From positions 124,001-188,000 of the forward strand of contig NZ_JPVO01000052.1 in assembly GCF_000772955.1 (NCBI RefSeq): a DNA stretch of 64,000 nucleotides, in the 5' to 3' direction. Numbering within the stretch: position 1 is the stretch's first letter; each line of letters opens with the position of its first letter. Source of the DNA: Ureibacillus sinduriensis BLB-1 = JCM 15800. GTDB taxonomy: Bacteria > Bacillota > Bacilli > Bacillales_A > Planococcaceae. Below are positions 16,154-25,820 of the stretch, piece by piece. Under the pieces are notes generated by a model. The model searched no databases and had not been told where the DNA came from. It saw nothing but the letters and a program-made list of their open reading frames with translations. A program made the position numbers and the translations under genes.

Positions 16154-17281
16154 TTATTTGAGTAATTTGCTGAACACTTGAAAAGCCTTCTCCGCCAAAC
16201 AATCCGAAGCCTGTTCCATCGCTTCCTCGATTGTAATGGACTCCCCCGCCACGGAATAAACCTGATGAAAATGATCCGATAATAACGATTGATCGATTTC
16301 TTCGATATAACCTGAAAGCAAGACTGTAGGTATTTGAAGGTTCTTTGCACATTCCAACACCCCAAAAGGTGCTTTCCCGTGCAAGGTTTGCCTATCCGAT
16401 TTGCCTTCGCCGGTGAAAACTAAATGAGCACCGTGAATATTCTCCTTGTATTTCATGACATCAAGAACAAGATGGATCCCTTGGTGGAACTTCCCTTGCA
16501 AGAAAGCAATCAATGCGCCCCCCATTCCACCGGCAGCTCCCGCCCCTTTGAAATCATGCAAACGAATCCCTTTTTCTTTCTCGACAACATCCGCCCAGTG
16601 GGTCAATGCATCATCGAAATACTGCACTTCATCGGCTTTTACGCCTTTTTGTGGTCCAAAGACAGCCGTCGCCCCTACTTCACCGACTAACGGATTATCC
16701 ACGTCACTGGCAATGGCAATCTTTGAATCTGCTAATCTTGCATCCCAATTTGCAAAATCCAGTCTTTCTACCTCAAATAAACCGTCTATGGATTTTTGTA
16801 CGTTAAGTCCATGTTGATCGAGCAGACGAAGCCCTAGTGCCCTAAGCATTCCTACACCTGCATCATTTGTGGCACTTCCTCCGATACAGATGATAAAGTC
16901 CCTGAAGCCTTGATCCAATGCGCATTTAATTAATTGACCTGTCCCAAAGCTCGAGGCAAGCCGAGGATTGCGTTCATTGTTATGCAACAGTGTGATTCCG
17001 GATGCAGAGGCCATTTCTATAACACAAGTAGTCTGATTCCCCAGTACGCCAAAAGAGGCTTCTATCTCCCGACCAAGAGGATCGAGTACGGTCGTTTTTA
17101 TATAGCGGCCATTCGTTGCCAAAACGAGTGTCTCCATTGTGCCTTCCCCACCGTCTGCAACCGGCAACAGCACTGTTTCAATGTTAGCGTCCACTTGCTT
17201 GATCCCTTTTTCGATGGCACGAGCCGCATCGAGCGCTGTCAATGTTCCTTTAAATGAGTCTGGACTGATTACAACTTTCAT
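16154..17281 (-). CDS. glxK: Glycerate kinase (GlxK/GarK family)
   Basis: 375 residues. MKVVISPDSFKGTLTA, PVADGGEGTMETL and CIGGSATNDAGVGMLRALG are signature segments of type I glycerate kinases, which phosphorylate D-glycerate with ATP to 2- or 3-phosphoglycerate. The open frame extends to 17470 through the divergent promoter, but the ATG at 17281 fits the family N-terminus and follows AAAGGGGC. First gene of an operon with the GntP permease. A cre-like site and a TATAAT lie just upstream. Confidence 0.95.
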   Translation of the reverse strand: MKVVISPDSFKGTLTALDAARAIEKGIKQVDANIETVLLPVADGGEGTMETLVLATNGRYIKTTVLDPLGREIEASFGVLGNQTTCVIEMASASGITLLHNNERNPRLASSFGTGQLIKCALDQGFRDFIICIGGSATNDAGVGMLRALGLRLLDQHGLNVQKSIDGLFEVERLDFANWDARLADSKIAIASDVDNPLVGEVGATAVFGPQKGVKADEVQYFDDALTHWADVVEKEKGIRLHDFKGAGAAGGMGGALIAFLQGKFHQGIHLVLDVMKYKENIHGAHLVFTGEGKSDRQTLHGKAPFGVLECAKNLQIPTVLLSGYIEEIDQSLLSDHFHQVYSVAGESITIEEAMEQASDCLAEKAFQVFSKLLK

Positions 17282-17318
17282 CCTCTTGCCCCTTTCATCA
17301 AAACTAAGATTGCTATTG

Positions 17319-17332
17319 ATTAAGCGCTTACA
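17319..17332. promoter_or_regulatory. Candidate cre (CcpA) site, glycerate operon
   Basis: Read on the minus strand, TGTAAGCGCTTAAT matches the cre consensus TGWAANCGNTNWCA at 12 of 14, with the central AAGCGCTT intact. It lies downstream of a TATAAT at 17341-17336 on the same strand. Confidence 0.6.
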
Positions 17333-17359
17333 ATTATTATAATGAGAAACTATGGAAAT

Positions 17360-17401
17360 TATCATTATGATAGGTGTACAATATAACTGTATTAGTACAG
17401 T
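17360..17401. promoter_or_regulatory. Two dyads in the glxK-cdaR divergent region
   Basis: TATCATTATGATA (17360-17372) is a perfect palindrome in the -35 region of the glxK promoter. ACTGTA-TTAG-TACAGT (17386-17401) is a perfect six-base-arm inverted repeat just before cdaR. They are candidate CdaR binding sites for activation and autoregulation; the assignment is inferred. Confidence 0.55.
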
Positions 17402-17426
17402 ATCTTTTTTATACGGGGTGTATAAA

Positions 17427-18503
17427 ATGTTATCTATTGGATTAGCAGAAGAAATAGTCGCCCAAACCATGTTGCGACTTCATCACAACATCAATGTCAT
17501 TGGACCAAACGGTGTCATTTTGGCTTCGGGGGACAAAGAACGGATCGATTTAATCCACGAAGGGGCGATTGAAGTTGTCAAAACGGGAAGGCCCCTTGTA
17601 GTAGATGAAAAACTTTCCAACCAATTTCAAAATTGCAAACCCGGCATTAATATGCCGATTAAATTTCATGATGAAATTATCGGGGTAATCGGGATCACTG
17701 GTGCTCCCAATGAGTTGGATGAAATAGCCAATCTTGTGCAATTGACAACCGAGATGATGGTCCACCAAGTGCTGACCGAAAGTGAGAGCGAATGGCAGCG
17801 GAAAAATGGGGACTTCATCTTCAAAACATTGATTGAGGGTGAATCCAACCCAAACATTCTTACTGAACGCATACATAAACTCCCTTTTGCTCTAAAGGAG
17901 CCATTCCAAATTATTCTAATCAAGCAGGAAGGTAAATTTGCAACAAATACATTATCCATCAATTTGGAAAACATTTTATACAAACAACCCATTCTTTTTG
18001 GTCAAATGGAGCTGAATGAGTATTACATCTGCCTTACTGGGGACTCAGTAAGAAAAATGAAGGCCATCTTGGATCAACTTGCAAACTTGCGAAAAAAGTT
18101 TGAGATTTATATGGGGATAGGCCCTGCTGTCAACTCCTTAATCCAACTGTCTTACGCATATAGCAGCGCAAAAACAACCCTTGCCTTTGCTCTTGATGAA
18201 AGACGGGATACGTTTTTTGAAGAAATAGAAGTTTATACATTACTTAAGAACAAAAAAGACCCAGAAGTTCTAAAGTTTCTGTCAAAAACACTTCCCGGCA
18301 TGAGTGAAAAAATGTTGAACACATTGGAAGCCTTCTTTGAAAGCGATCTGCAAATTAATGTATGTGCCGATCGCCTTCAGATCCATCGACATACCTTGAC
18401 TTATCGATTAAATAAAATCCATCAATTCACGGGGTACCAGCCGCAAAATTTCAAGGATGCCTTTATATTAAAAATGGCAATCATGCTTATCAAGCAGCTT
18501 TAA
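17427..18503 (+). CDS. cdaR: CdaR-family sugar-diacid/glycerate regulator
   Basis: 358 residues. An N-terminal putative sugar-diacid recognition domain (about 5-135, VIGPNGVILASGDKERI), a middle GGDEF-like region and a C-terminal PucR-type HTH (INVCADRLQIHRHTLTYRLN). In E. coli CdaR activates uptake and use of glucarate, galactarate and glycerate. Divergent from glxK-gntP, which it probably activates. ATG at 17427 with GGGGTG seven bases upstream; the longer open frame from 17352 runs through the operator region. Confidence 0.92.
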   Translation: MLSIGLAEEIVAQTMLRLHHNINVIGPNGVILASGDKERIDLIHEGAIEVVKTGRPLVVDEKLSNQFQNCKPGINMPIKFHDEIIGVIGITGAPNELDEIANLVQLTTEMMVHQVLTESESEWQRKNGDFIFKTLIEGESNPNILTERIHKLPFALKEPFQIILIKQEGKFATNTLSINLENILYKQPILFGQMELNEYYICLTGDSVRKMKAILDQLANLRKKFEIYMGIGPAVNSLIQLSYAYSSAKTTLAFALDERRDTFFEEIEVYTLLKNKKDPEVLKFLSKTLPGMSEKMLNTLEAFFESDLQINVCADRLQIHRHTLTYRLNKIHQFTGYQPQNFKDAFILKMAIMLIKQL

Positions 18504-18564
18504 AACGCTATTCGTCTGGAGCGCAAAAAAAATTATATGACAAAAGGAAGCACTAAAAGTAAAA

Positions 18565-18587
18565 CCCCGTTCCAATTCAGAACGGGG
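18565..18587. terminator. Bidirectional terminator after cdaR
   Basis: CCCCGTTC-caattca-GAACGGGG perfect stem. AAATTTT follows on plus and TTTTACTTTTAG on minus, so it may serve cdaR and the converging DUF4097 gene. Confidence 0.8.
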
Positions 18588-18648
18588 AAATTTTATGATT
18601 ATCCTTCAATCTACTAAACTTCTTTATACTAAAGTATAGGGAAGGATT

Positions 18649-19530
18649 TTAATTAGCTATGAAATCACCGGAAGTTGTTCGCACTTTTAGCAGATTGGCA
18701 CCGTCTCCAGTTTCACCAACAGCTTTATTTTCAGCATTGTCTTCATATATAAACTTTTTCAGCTTTATAACTGCTTGACCAGAAGTCCCTTTAAAGTCAA
18801 TCTTGAGAGACTCAGGAGGTCGTTCAAATGTTGACCTGATATCACCGCTTATTGTTTCGATGTTCATTGTATGAATCATTTCTTCAATCAGCATATTAAT
18901 ATTCCCGGATTCTATATCGATCCGCCCATTTTGGGATACTAAAGAATTTATAGCAACATTCCCGCTCGTGGAGTCAATGGAGAAGTCATTTGTTTCGCTG
19001 CCTTTCAGAGTGATATCCCCACTTACAGTTTCAATAGCGAGAGATTCGTTTGATTTCAACCCTCTAATACTTTGATTTCCTGAAGTGGATCTAAAGTCCA
19101 GCTCTTGTGCTGAAATATCTTTGGAGACAATATCTCCAGAAGTTGTTTGCACTATCAAATTCTTTAGAACTTTTTCGGGCAAGGTCACCTGTAACATGAC
19201 GTCCTTTTCACTTCCGAACTTCCATTTTAACCGATTATCGTTACTTAAGTACGAAATCTTCAAACGACTACCTTCCTCAACCAGGTTTAGCGCATACTCG
19301 TCTTTCATCGATTTGGGGATATCCCCCTTTAATTCCACTTTTACTATGTTAGCTGCATTGGCAATAATTTCGATATCTGCTGAGGCAGTCAGCAATTGTA
19401 ATTGTTCAATTTTGGCGATTTCAATCTCTTTTTCTTCTTTCAATGTTACTTTCTCAAAACCAGGCCTTAGAAACAAGAAAACAACTAAACCCAGAATGAA
19501 AATCAATAGTAAACTCATCAGTTTTTTCAT
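18649..19530 (-). CDS. DUF4097 beta-helix-like membrane-anchored protein
   Basis: 293 residues. One N-terminal membrane anchor (about 4-22), then a repetitive beta-rich region with recurring T/S-SGD/N motifs (TTSGDIVSKD, TVSGDITLKG, TSGNVAINS, TISGDIRS, TTSGDFIAN) typical of DUF4097, which probably forms a parallel beta-helix outside the cell. It is the last gene after an ABC transporter and a two-component system on the same strand, 50 bases from the permease gene, so likely part of the same envelope-stress module. Its role there is unknown. Confidence 0.86.
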   Translation of the reverse strand: MKKLMSLLLIFILGLVVFLFLRPGFEKVTLKEEKEIEIAKIEQLQLLTASADIEIIANAANIVKVELKGDIPKSMKDEYALNLVEEGSRLKISYLSNDNRLKWKFGSEKDVMLQVTLPEKVLKNLIVQTTSGDIVSKDISAQELDFRSTSGNQSIRGLKSNESLAIETVSGDITLKGSETNDFSIDSTSGNVAINSLVSQNGRIDIESGNINMLIEEMIHTMNIETISGDIRSTFERPPESLKIDFKGTSGQAVIKLKKFIYEDNAENKAVGETGDGANLLKVRTTSGDFIAN

Positions 19531-19580
19531 TTCATTGTTTCCTCATTCCAATTGTATCAAGAATCTATTTGCTAACATGA

Positions 19581-20288
19581 TTATCTTACATCTACTTTTT
19601 CAATGTTTCGGATGGATAGGTAACCTATAAACAAACCTAGCAAAGCTAGCGAAATCGGGACAGCAATTATTGAAAACACCGTGAAACTATCGGTTGTGTT
19701 ACCGATCAGGCACACTAAAAAAATCGCTGTAACAATTGTAGCCGGCGCAGATTTTCGTGGCATCCCAAACAAAAGGGGAATAAGACTTATTCCTGCAGTA
19801 GCTAAAGAGTAAAAGAACGTGGATATGAGGTTGTTATAAATTTCATCCACTCCAATCTCGCCTGGTAAAATATCGAAGGCAGCTTCCGTTATGACAAATA
19901 ACCCTCCGATCAACACGTTGGATAAGAAAACCGTAAAGAAAGTGAATGCCATCACGATCATCAACTTCGCAGCCAGGATTTTTTTGCGCTTTACCGGATA
20001 GGTAAACATAATATCGATGGTCTTGTTTTTATATTCATCTATCACCAATTTCACGATAAGAAACGAGGCATATATGATGAATGTCGCCCGGACAATCGAA
20101 CCAAGGATAAGTATGACCATTTCAAAGTTTTCGAATGGAACGTTTTCCTCGCTGAGTTCCAGTCCATAGATCATGCCAAGAAATGCAATGAATCCTACAT
20201 TTGAAATAAGGACCCCTTTCCAATGCTTCCACAATTTAAATTTCTTTATTTCTAGTTTGATGAGCTTATACACCAATTCCGCCCCCAT
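19581..20288 (-). CDS. ABC-2-type permease (BcrB-like)
   Basis: 235 residues with six likely membrane helices and an extracellular loop between helices 3 and 4. LIKLEIKKFKLWKHWKG at the start is typical of small lantibiotic- or bacitracin-immunity permeases. It overlaps the end of the ATP-binding gene by 23 bases, so the two are translationally coupled. It lacks the large extracellular domain of BceB, which places it with BcrB/NisE-type transporters. Confidence 0.88.
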   Translation of the reverse strand: MGAELVYKLIKLEIKKFKLWKHWKGVLISNVGFIAFLGMIYGLELSEENVPFENFEMVILILGSIVRATFIIYASFLIVKLVIDEYKNKTIDIMFTYPVKRKKILAAKLMIVMAFTFFTVFLSNVLIGGLFVITEAAFDILPGEIGVDEIYNNLISTFFYSLATAGISLIPLLFGMPRKSAPATIVTAIFLVCLIGNTTDSFTVFSIIAVPISLALLGLFIGYLSIRNIEKVDVR

Positions 20289-21189
20289 TGATAATTTTTA
20301 AAAAGTAGTCCTCTAATGAATGGTCCTTTTGTTTGATTGCTTCTACCAAAACATCGTTTAAAACAAGTGCCTTTGATATTTCACCTAGAGGTATGGTCAT
20401 GTCGTATATGCGGATGGTTGTATTTTCGAGTACTTTGAAATTAGAAATTTTCAATGTTTCATTGAGGATAAAGGCTGCTTTTTTGACATCACTTGTTCTT
20501 AATTCAATGTATTTCATGTTTTGTAGGCGGATGCTCTCCATCGCTACTTCCTCGATCAGTTTCCCATCCTTCATGATTCCAATGGTATCGGCGATTTGTT
20601 CGACTTCCGCGAGAATATGGCTGGATATTAACAATGTCATTCCATACTCCTTGCTCAGCATCTGAAAAATATTTCGAAGGAGTTCGATACCGACTGGATC
20701 CAGCCCGTTAATCGGTTCATCCAATATGAGAATTTCGGGTTTCGTTATAACTGCCCTGGCAATGCCGAGCCTCTGCTTCATTCCTAATGAAAAGTCTTTT
20801 ACTGCTTTCCCTTCAAAATCTTTCAATTGGACTAAATCAAGCGCTTGATCAATGGCATCTTCATTGTAATAACCGATATATTCGCAATGCAGCTCTAGAT
20901 TCTCCCTCGCTGTCAACAAATCGTAAAATACGGGATATTCGATAATACTTCCCATTCTTTTAAATAGTTCATAGGATTTCGATGTCAGCTTGTCGCCGAG
21001 GATTATTACTTCCCCGCTTGATGGCTTCACCAGATTAGTGATCATACGGAAAAGGGTTGTTTTTCCGGCACCATTGGGACCTAAAACGCCATAAATTTTC
21101 CCTTTTTTTACGTGCATGTTCACATTCGACACCACATCTTTTCCTTCATATGTCTTTGTGAGATTTCTTAATTGAATGATATCACTCAC
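20266..21189 (-). CDS. ABC transporter ATP-binding protein (BcrA-like)
   Basis: 308 residues. Walker A GPNGAGKTT (37-45), signature FSLGMKQRLGIA and Walker B ILILDEPINGLDP, then a 90-residue C-terminal extension as in BcrA. The GTG at 21189 has GGGGGG six bases upstream and is preferred to the earlier ATG at 21234. It powers the BcrB-like permease, probably removing peptide antibiotics or their lipid targets from the membrane. Confidence 0.93.
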   Translation of the reverse strand: MSDIIQLRNLTKTYEGKDVVSNVNMHVKKGKIYGVLGPNGAGKTTLFRMITNLVKPSSGEVIILGDKLTSKSYELFKRMGSIIEYPVFYDLLTARENLELHCEYIGYYNEDAIDQALDLVQLKDFEGKAVKDFSLGMKQRLGIARAVITKPEILILDEPINGLDPVGIELLRNIFQMLSKEYGMTLLISSHILAEVEQIADTIGIMKDGKLIEEVAMESIRLQNMKYIELRTSDVKKAAFILNETLKISNFKVLENTTIRIYDMTIPLGEISKALVLNDVLVEAIKQKDHSLEDYFLKIINGGGIGV

Positions 21190-21304
21190 CTGATTCCCCC
21201 CCTTCTGCTCTATGGTCTTTATTGTATCAATCAAAAATATCGATTTACTTACTCGTTCCTTACAAAAATCTTAAGTTCATTCTCGAAGATTCCCCTTTTT
21301 GCTT

Positions 21305-22240
21305 TTAAAAGTTAAATCGTTTTAATGCAACCGTGAATACGGTTTTCTTGAATGGTTCGCTATCCAAGGAAATGCTTCCACCCAATTGCTCCACTAATCT
21401 CTTCGTGATGGTCAATCCCAGTCCACTCCCTTGATAGAGCTTGTTTCTTGAGTCTTCCAGCGTATACATCCGCTCAAAAACACGGTCTCTGTTGATTTCA
21501 CTTATCCCTTTTCCTTTGTCCATAACTTCTATGTAGGCATGATCATTGTTCGTTTTCACCTTTAACCCGATCATTTTTCCGTCTGCGCCATATTTAATCG
21601 CATTCGTAATGAGGTTATTTAGAATGCGTTCGATTGAAATTTGATTGCCCCAAACAAAAATGGGTGTTTCCGGTATCTCGATAGCGACCTCAAAGTCTTT
21701 TCTTGTTAAAATCTCGTAATAATCCAGTATGATTTTTCGGCAAATTTCACTAATATCAACTTTCACTATCTCTGCATGATTATCTCCTGATTCCAGCCGA
21801 GCAAGCTCAAAGAAACGTTTCATTAAATCCAGCACTTCAACTGTTTTTAAATGTACTGTCTGCAAGGATGCCTTTACCTTATGAGGATCTAAATCATCAT
21901 CGTTCATCATGTTTTCTGCATAACCAAGTATCACTGTGAGGGGTGTTTTTAAATCATGCGAAATATTCGACAGCATCTTTCTCATGGAGCGTTCCAGTAC
22001 ACGATAATCTACGGTTGCTTTTTGGGATTCCTCCAAAAGTAGATTGATTTGGATCAACAGGGCTTTTATCTGCTTATCATTCGTATAGAGGAGCAATTTT
22101 TCGTCCGATGAATTTACTACAATACTCCGAAGTTTTTTTTCGATATATTGGATTTCCTTCCTATGCGCCAATCGTTTAAGGAACATTGCGATATTCAGGC
22201 TGAAAGAAACGAGTAGTAGAATGACAACTAGCGTCAGCAT
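21305..22240 (-). CDS. Sensor histidine kinase of a Bcr-type module
   Basis: 311 residues with a single N-terminal membrane helix (about 2-21), a coiled linker, HisKA with His95 in SNISHDLKTPLT, and HATPase with N box (NLITNAIKYG), DKGKGI and GSGLGLTITK. There is almost no extracellular domain, so the signal is likely sensed in the membrane or through the transporter. The gene starts immediately after the response-regulator stop codon (zero-base gap). Confidence 0.93.
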   Translation of the reverse strand: MLTLVVILLLVSFSLNIAMFLKRLAHRKEIQYIEKKLRSIVVNSSDEKLLLYTNDKQIKALLIQINLLLEESQKATVDYRVLERSMRKMLSNISHDLKTPLTVILGYAENMMNDDDLDPHKVKASLQTVHLKTVEVLDLMKRFFELARLESGDNHAEIVKVDISEICRKIILDYYEILTRKDFEVAIEIPETPIFVWGNQISIERILNNLITNAIKYGADGKMIGLKVKTNNDHAYIEVMDKGKGISEINRDRVFERMYTLEDSRNKLYQGSGLGLTITKRLVEQLGGSISLDSEPFKKTVFTVALKRFNF

Positions 22241-22948
22241 CTATACTTCCCCCAATTTGTAGCCGATTCCCCATACGGTTTTAATATATTTCGGAGCAGA
22301 AGGATTGTCTTCAATCTTTTCCCGCAGTCTTCTAATATGCACATTGATGACATTTTCATCACCGTAATATTCCTCTTGCCAAACTCGTTGATATAAATGA
22401 GATTTTGTATAGACATGGTTAGGTTTCGCCATAAATAGTTTGAGAATATTAAACTCCTTCGCAGTGAGATTGAGCTCCTTGTCGGCTTTGCGAACCGAGT
22501 AACTATTAAGATCGATTACCAAATCACCAACTTTAATAATCTCTTCTCGATCAGCTGCTCCGGAATACTTTGCACTTGTATAGTGTATCTGCCTTCTGAG
22601 GATCGCTTGAACCCTTGCCTTTAGCTCAATCAGTGAAAACGGCTTTGAGAGATAATCATCCGCACCAAACCCTAATCCCAAAGCTTTATCCACATCTTCG
22701 CCCTTTGCGGACATAATGAGAATCGGTACCATGCTTTTTGCCCTGATCACCTTCAAGCATTCCATACCAGCCATTTTTGGCAACATTAAGTCGAGCAGGA
22801 TTAAATCGATTCTTTGCGAATCGAATAACTGTAATGCCTCTTCGCCATCATAAGCTACTATCACTTCGTATCCTTCCTTGGCCAAACTTTCGTGAACCAT
22901 GTCACTTATCGCCAAATCATCTTCCACAATCATAATTCGATGTTTCAA
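22241..22948 (-). CDS. OmpR-family response regulator
   Basis: 235 residues: receiver domain with Asp10/Asp11 and phospho-acceptor Asp53 (LLLDLMLP), Thr/Ser and Lys switch residues in MSAKG and SKPF, then an OmpR winged helix (INVHIRRLREKIEDNP, VWGIGYKL). First gene of an operon regulator-kinase-ATPase-permease-DUF4097. It probably induces the transporter promoter in the 115-base gap at 21190-21304, where CTTAAGATTTTTGTAAGG is seen on the minus strand. Confidence 0.95.
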   Translation of the reverse strand: MKHRIMIVEDDLAISDMVHESLAKEGYEVIVAYDGEEALQLFDSQRIDLILLDLMLPKMAGMECLKVIRAKSMVPILIMSAKGEDVDKALGLGFGADDYLSKPFSLIELKARVQAILRRQIHYTSAKYSGAADREEIIKVGDLVIDLNSYSVRKADKELNLTAKEFNILKLFMAKPNHVYTKSHLYQRVWQEEYYGDENVINVHIRRLREKIEDNPSAPKYIKTVWGIGYKLGEV

Positions 22949-23093
22949 TTAATTTCCTCCATTATTTCAATTTGAATTGAATATCCTATAAATCTAGCTA
23001 TCCATTAAATCATTGGTTTTCTTTATTAACGGTGGCAGACTATCAAACCCGCTTTCTAGATTTTAACATAATATTCCATACAGTAATTAACAC

Positions 23094-23120
23094 AAAAAAA
23101 AGACCGCCAAAAAGGCAGCC
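23094..23120 (-). terminator. Terminator of the DUF421 gene
   Basis: GGCTGCC-ttttt-GGCGGTC stem (two G-U pairs) followed by eight T on the minus strand. Confidence 0.82.
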
Positions 23121-23146
23121 CATTTTATTCTTCGTATGTAGAATTG

Positions 23147-23611
23147 TTAATTTCGCTTGGATTCTTTCGGTTTCACCGATATATCCCCGTTAAATTCCAA
23201 ATAGCATTGTTCTATTTCTTCAATTATAAAAAAGCCTTTCAATCGTAAAAGTGCCATTATTTCATCTTCTGATATTCGTTCCTTTTTCAAAGCCTTCTCA
23301 ATGATTTCACCGTCTTCAATCAGAAGAAGGGGTTCCCCGATGATGAATTTTTCCGCCTTTTTATTCCTAACGGTTATCCAATCAAATAGATAAATCATCA
23401 CCACTAATACAACGAAAAGAACGATGGTAAACCATAAAGGGTAGTCTTGGGAAATGGTCACATCCCATCCGACACTTGTAAGGAGTACCATGAACGCAAA
23501 ATCAATCGGCGTCGATTGATTCAATTCTTTATTCCCCATTAAACGAATAACAATGAACATCAACACTAACATTAGCGGAAATTCTACCAAAATCTGACCC
23601 ATTTTTTCCAT
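23147..23611 (-). CDS. Short DUF421 (YetF-type) membrane protein
   Basis: 154 residues with three membrane helices (about 8-25, 36-52 and 60-78) and one small cytoplasmic alpha/beta domain (FIIGEPLLLIEDGEI). B. subtilis YetF-family proteins are about 220-235 residues, so this form lacks the second C-terminal subdomain. YetF homologues are spore or membrane proteins of poorly known role. The gene has its own terminator, so it is a separate unit from the two-component system. Confidence 0.84.
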   Translation of the reverse strand: MEKMGQILVEFPLMLVLMFIVIRLMGNKELNQSTPIDFAFMVLLTSVGWDVTISQDYPLWFTIVLFVVLVVMIYLFDWITVRNKKAEKFIIGEPLLLIEDGEIIEKALKKERISEDEIMALLRLKGFFIIEEIEQCYLEFNGDISVKPKESKRN

Positions 23612-23781
23612 ATGATTCTCCTTTTATGAAGAGAGAGCTTTCTCCCTCAGTTTCTATTTATATTCCTCCTAAATTGCTTGTTAAACAGGTTGGGCTTTTT
23701 ATTACTTAAGAATTAGTTTATTTCTTAACTACAAAGGAATAGAGGTATTGTATAGATTTCATTCGGTAGGAGGAATTTTTC

Positions 23782-25773
23782 ATGAATAAAAAACAACAGC
23801 AATTGGACCACTTTAAATCCGATGACAGCAATCGGCCCCTAACGACCAACCAAGGTCTGAAGGTGTCCGAAGATGAACATTCATTAAAAATCGGCTCCCG
23901 TGGCCCCACGATTATGGAGGATTTTCACTTTCGCGAGAAGATGACGCATTTCGACCACGAACGTATACCTGAGCGTGTCGTCCATGCTAGAGGGACAGCA
24001 GCCCACGGCGTTTTCGAATGCTATGAAGATGCCAGTGATATTACAAAGGCAAACTTCCTTTCAGAAAAAGGCAAACAAACCCCTGTCTTTGTGCGCTTCT
24101 CCACTGTTGCGGGATCCCGTGGATCGGCAGACACGGTAAGGGATGTGCGCGGTTTTGCCACAAAGTTTTATACAGAGGAAGGTAATTATGATTTGGTCGC
24201 AAATAACATGCCCGTCTTCTTTGTGCAGGATGCGATTAAATTCCCGGATTTCGTTCATGCCGTAAAACCGGAACCACATAACGAAATCCCGCAAGCTCAA
24301 AGCGCCCATGATACATTCTGGGACTTTATTGCAAACAATCAAGAAAGTGCCCATATGGTGATGTGGCATTTGTCCGACCGGGCAATTCCGAGAAGCTATC
24401 GGACAATGGAAGGCTTTGGCGTCAACACTTATCGTTTTGTAAATGCCGCTGGACAAGCCCATTTTGTTAAATTCCACTGGAAACCAAAGCTAGGCGTCCA
24501 GTCTTTGGTTTGGGATGAAGCTCAAAAAATTGCTGGGAAGGACCCCGATTTCCATCGCCGCGATTTATATGACAATATCGAGCAAGGAAATTTCCCCGAA
24601 TATGAACTTGGTGTGCAACTAATTGCGCAAGAAGATGAATTTAATTTTGACTTCGATATTCTCGACCCTACAAAAATATGGCCAGAGGAAGAAGTACCTG
24701 TCCGCATTTTAGGAAAAATGACGTTAAATCAAAACGTCGATAATTTCTTTGCCGAGACTGAACAAGTCGCCTTCCATGTTGGCCATGTTGTGCCCGGCAT
24801 CGACTTTTCCAACGATCCACTGCTTCAAGGCCGCTTATTCTCTTATACAGATACACAGTTGATACGCCTGGGAGGGCCTAACTTCCATGAGCTGCCGATC
24901 AACCGTCCAGTGTGCCCATTCCACAACAACCAGCGTGATGGCTATGGACGCCAAACGATCAATGTCGGCCCGGTTAGTTATCATAAAAACTCGATCCAGC
25001 AAAATACACCCGGACCTGTTTCCCCAAGTGATGGCGGCTATGAACACTATCAAGAGAAAGTGGATGGCGTAAAGGTCCGTGCGAGAAGTCAATCCTTTAT
25101 GGATCATTTCACTCAAGCGCGAATGTTTTGGCTGAGTATGACCGATATTGAAAAGGAACATATTGTGAAAGCCGCAAGCTTTGAGGTCGGAAAAGTGGCG
25201 CGTCGTAATATACGACAGCAAGTGGTGGAGATGTTTGCAAACATCGACGTTGAATTGGCTGCACAGCTCGCTCTGAATGTAGGGGTTGAACCACCTAAAA
25301 CGATACAAGCAGTTGAAACAAATAAAATTTCTCCTGCCGTAAGCTTATTCGCAAATCCTGTATTCACCACCGAATCCAAAAAAGTGGCCATCATTGTTGA
25401 TGAAACAACTGAAAACGTAAGCAAAATCGTGGAAACATTAAAGAATCAAAAAATTGCTGTAGAGCTCATCAGTGATAGACAGCAAATAATCCAGCACTTC
25501 GAAGTTGATCATACGATGGATACAGCCTCCCCGGTCCTATATGACGGAATCATTGTTGCCGCTAAATTTGGTGATCCCAAATCCAGCAGTAAATTAAATC
25601 ATTACATTCAGGAGACATACAATCATTACAAACCACTTGCCTTCCTGGTGGCACCTGATTTAATTGGCACAAATGTGAATAAAGGGGATGAAGGCGTTGT
25701 CCAGACTGTAGAGTCCTTTATCGAAGCATTGCGCATCGGCCGCCATTGGAATCGTCCAAACGCTATTGGCTAA
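23782..25773 (+). CDS. katE: Large-subunit (clade 2) catalase, KatE type
   Basis: 663 residues, the length of large catalases. Catalytic His68 (VVHARG) and the haem-ligand Tyr355 (RLFSYTDTQ) are present, with the distal Asn in VANNMPVFF (141-142). A C-terminal DJ-1/glutamine-amidotransferase-like domain (about 525-655) marks clade 2. It breaks down hydrogen peroxide in the cytoplasm or spore. GGAGG upstream of the ATG. A sigma-B promoter would be expected from B. subtilis KatE, but no convincing match was found. An SDR gene follows 47 bases downstream on the same strand. Confidence 0.96.
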   Translation: MNKKQQQLDHFKSDDSNRPLTTNQGLKVSEDEHSLKIGSRGPTIMEDFHFREKMTHFDHERIPERVVHARGTAAHGVFECYEDASDITKANFLSEKGKQTPVFVRFSTVAGSRGSADTVRDVRGFATKFYTEEGNYDLVANNMPVFFVQDAIKFPDFVHAVKPEPHNEIPQAQSAHDTFWDFIANNQESAHMVMWHLSDRAIPRSYRTMEGFGVNTYRFVNAAGQAHFVKFHWKPKLGVQSLVWDEAQKIAGKDPDFHRRDLYDNIEQGNFPEYELGVQLIAQEDEFNFDFDILDPTKIWPEEEVPVRILGKMTLNQNVDNFFAETEQVAFHVGHVVPGIDFSNDPLLQGRLFSYTDTQLIRLGGPNFHELPINRPVCPFHNNQRDGYGRQTINVGPVSYHKNSIQQNTPGPVSPSDGGYEHYQEKVDGVKVRARSQSFMDHFTQARMFWLSMTDIEKEHIVKAASFEVGKVARRNIRQQVVEMFANIDVELAAQLALNVGVEPPKTIQAVETNKISPAVSLFANPVFTTESKKVAIIVDETTENVSKIVETLKNQKIAVELISDRQQIIQHFEVDHTMDTASPVLYDGIIVAAKFGDPKSSSKLNHYIQETYNHYKPLAFLVAPDLIGTNVNKGDEGVVQTVESFIEALRIGRHWNRPNAIG

Positions 25774-25820
25774 ACAACTATGGAAGAAATCATTCAGTAC
25801 ATTAGGAGGTTAATTTTAAC

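Noticed and set aside
23701-23781. Sigma-B promoter before katE
   Set aside because: GTTTAT followed by GGAATA has too few matches to the sigma-B -10 consensus to be reported as a feature.
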